From Thermoactinomycetaceae bacterium (GTDB lineage: Bacteria > Bacillota > Bacilli > Thermoactinomycetales > Thermoactinomycetaceae), in contig JANWJM010000122.1 of NCBI GenBank assembly GCA_025449475.1, positions 1 to 6,825 on the forward strand: 6,825 bases of DNA, given 5' to 3'. Each line of letters opens with the position of its first letter. Positions within the stretch are counted from its first letter, which is position 1. Shown in pieces: positions 5,209 through 6,825 of this stretch. Under the pieces are notes generated by a model that worked only from the letters and a program-made list of their open reading frames with translations, was not told the DNA's origin and did no database searches. A program made the translations under genes and the position numbers.

Positions 5209-6018
5209 TTATCGGATTGAAGTGTGTTGACGGTTATGGCGCAGGATATAATTGGCTACTTCGCTGACCGAGTCGACGGTATACCGAGAATGATCACGTA
5301 CTTGTTTTTCGCTATGTTTCATCGAGAAACTATGTGGCGTGATTTTGAACATTGAAATATCATTGTACGAATCGCCAACACAAGCGACTTCCTCTGCTTT
5401 AATTTTGTAATGATCTAACAATATTTTTAAGCCGGCTCCTTTGGAAGTATGCAAGGGAACGACATCAAAGCAATTTGGACTGGAGATATGGAAAGTCACT
5501 TGACCGCGAAAATGCTGATCGATCGTACGCTCGAATTGTTTGAGCAAGGAGAGTTCTCCGACTAGAGAGATTTTGGTTAAAGAAAAAGATTTATTTAGTT
5601 GTTCTAGCAGATGAGGCGATTCTTGAATCGAAATGTTTGTCTGTTTCTCGTATTCGATCACCTCTTTTGATTTGTGCAGTACAAAACATTGGTGATTCAC
5701 GTTGAAGATTGGGATAAATGGATAGGAACGCGCTTGTTGAATAATCTTCAGAGCAATCTCATAAGGCATCACGGTTGAATGTAGTTTTTGTTCATCAGCT
5801 GTAATGACAAAAGCGCCGATTTCTGAGATACGATGACAAGAATAGTTGAGAAAACGATGACCGATCTCTTTAATCTCCTGATCCACACGTCCGGATGCGA
5901 GACCAATATCCACTCCTGTTTCAATCAACTGCTGAATCGATTCTTGTACGGTTGGTTCAACCTGTTTCTTCTCGTTCAACAATGTATGATCAAGATCGCT
6001 AATCAATAATTTGATCAT
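5209..6018 (-). CDS. HAD-IIB family hydrolase (Cof-like phosphatase)
   Basis: A 269-residue cytoplasmic HAD phosphatase, a distant paralogue of the one at 1335-2153. Motif I is SDLDHTLL with Asp8 and Asp10; the residue after the second Asp is His rather than the common Gly. Motif II is Ser42 in ASGR, motif III Lys193 in TSKGAGL, and motif IV GDSYND with Asp216 and Asp220. The catalytic set is therefore complete. The region between motifs II and III (about 70-190) matches a type IIB cap. Substrate unknown; a small phosphorylated metabolite is likely from the family. The start is supported by GGGAGAGG on the minus strand about six bases before the ATG. It lies 75 bases downstream of the LysR gene in the same direction. 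It could be cotranscribed or use a weak promoter there (minus-strand TTGATG, 17 bp, TATCAG). Confidence 0.92.
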   Translation of the reverse strand: MIKLLISDLDHTLLNEKKQVEPTVQESIQQLIETGVDIGLASGRVDQEIKEIGHRFLNYSCHRISEIGAFVITADEQKLHSTVMPYEIALKIIQQARSYPFIPIFNVNHQCFVLHKSKEVIEYEKQTNISIQESPHLLEQLNKSFSLTKISLVGELSLLKQFERTIDQHFRGQVTFHISSPNCFDVVPLHTSKGAGLKILLDHYKIKAEEVACVGDSYNDISMFKITPHSFSMKHSEKQVRDHSRYTVDSVSEVANYILRHNRQHTSIR

Positions 6019-6093
6019 ATTGTCCTCTCCCTGTTGTAATGGTTATATTTAATTTTAACATAATAACACTGATATAAAGAATGATCCAGGTCA

Positions 6094-6825
6094 TCAATCT
6101 GAAAATCTTTGATAAATAGTGGCCAGCAATTGTTCTAGGAAAAGAGAAAGTTCTTTTTTCTTTCGTTTGGGAGCGACTAACCAAAGCTGATTGGTTACGG
6201 GTTTGGGCGGATCCCAAATTTTTATCAATTTGCCTTCTTGGTGTCGCTGTATACATAGATAGTCTGGCAATAGGCTCAGACCTTTTCCAAATTCGACAGC
6301 TTGGGCGATGGCTATGAGATTAGGGATGACGAAATAGGGACGGATGGGTGGTCGCTTCGAAAAGGATAACAACCAAAAGCGACGAATGATCGGCAGATCC
6401 GTTCCATAACTGATCCATTTTTGTTTAATCAACCATTGCTCAATTTGGTCCGCATCGAAAGATGATGCAGGGAGTGGATGATGGGGGGAAGCAACCAACC
6501 AAAATTCCTCTCGATAGACTGGTTCAAAAATGATTCCATGGGTTGAAAACATTTGTGTTGAAAGTACAAGATCAAGATTTTCGTTGGCTAGTTCATGCAA
6601 TAATTGATCAGTGGATCCAAATTGAATACGAAGTTGAAAAGGGAAACGATCGATTGATTCCAGGATAAAGTAAGAAAAGAATTCGTAGGGAGTTCCGAGT
6701 CGCAAAATGGGTTGTTCATTTTGATGAAGACTGATGAGATCGTCTGTGATCAGTTCCAATGTTTCAAGCGGTTGGACAAGTCGAGTATATAACTCTTTCC
6801 CTAAATCAGTTGGAATCATTTTTCG
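6094..6825 (-). CDS. LysR-type transcriptional regulator, N-terminus cut by the window
   Basis: The reading frame is open to the right edge, so only 243 C-terminal residues are seen and the true start is outside; a full member is about 290-300 residues. The first visible residues, RKMIPTDLGKELYTRL, match the end of the winged helix-turn-helix and the start of the linker helix of LysR proteins (usual pattern LTxxGxxLY). The helix-turn-helix itself is therefore missing here, and the internal Met at 6819 should not be taken as the start. From about residue 42 onward it follows the periplasmic-binding-like effector domain: LRIQFGSTDQLLHELANENL then DLVLS, PVYREEFWLVASPHHPL, an IAQAVEFGKGLSLLPDYL block, and a C-terminal helix. 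The effector and targets are unknown. The HAD gene 75 bases downstream is the only visible candidate in its transcript. LysR regulators usually control a divergent gene, which would lie beyond the window. Confidence 0.93.
   Translation of the reverse strand, partial: RKMIPTDLGKELYTRLVQPLETLELITDDLISLHQNEQPILRLGTPYEFFSYFILESIDRFPFQLRIQFGSTDQLLHELANENLDLVLSTQMFSTHGIIFEPVYREEFWLVASPHHPLPASSFDADQIEQWLIKQKWISYGTDLPIIRRFWLLSFSKRPPIRPYFVIPNLIAIAQAVEFGKGLSLLPDYLCIQRHQEGKLIKIWDPPKPVTNQLWLVAPKRKKKELSLFLEQLLATIYQRFSD

Noticed and set aside
5999..6256. 85-residue minus-strand ORF between the LysR and HAD genes
   Set aside because: Out of frame with and overlapping the well-supported LysR C-terminus; the protein looks random.

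Overview
The window looks like chromosomal DNA of a low-to-moderate GC Gram-positive bacterium of the order Bacillales. The supporting signs are strong AGGAGG-type ribosome binding sites, sigma-A-like promoters (TTGAAA, 16 bp, TATAAT), a TTG start on a lipoprotein gene, U-tailed hairpin terminators, and a gene set (Cof-type HAD phosphatases, a YjgB/DUF4309-like lipoprotein, a YyaL/DUF255 protein, a LysR regulator) usual in Bacillus relatives. A family such as Thermoactinomycetaceae is possible, but the sequence alone does not settle it.

Layout. Positions 1-400 hold no conventional gene. There are three consecutive perfect inverted repeats (7-38, 40-94, 94-130), a 5' leader hairpin (162-190), a tiny 37-codon membrane-peptide gene (215-328, +) and a strong hairpin (372-393); the last three together look like a type I toxin unit. 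Convergent to it, on the minus strand, is a 48-residue, very acidic protein with a 16-residue repeat (416-562). It has a perfect extended -10 promoter and lies back to back with a sigma-A promoter that drives a 118-residue hypothetical protein (728-1084, +), which ends at a clear terminator (1090-1116).

Positions 1117-1334 are an intergenic region with two palindromes and an extended -10 element. It leads into a probable three-gene plus-strand operon: a Cof-type HAD phosphatase (1335-2153), a DUF4309-like lipoprotein (2193-2729) and a 694-residue DUF255/YyaL protein with a thioredoxin fold and an alpha/alpha-barrel (2823-4907). No terminator is visible inside this run.

Positions 4908-5208 (about 300 bases) carry no gene but are densely folded: a palindrome at 4942-4957, then a 222-bp element (4981-5202) bounded by A8/T7 inverted ends. 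It contains three exactly abutting stem-loops and at least two plus-strand terminator-like hairpins. It separates the operon from a convergent minus-strand pair: a second HAD-IIB phosphatase (5209-6018) and, upstream of it, a LysR-type regulator (6094 to the right edge) whose DNA-binding N-terminus lies outside the window.

The larger genes are ordinary housekeeping or accessory genes. The less familiar parts are the toxin-like peptide with its convergent acidic partner (212-603), the inverted-repeat train before it (1-130), and the structured element at 4981-5202.
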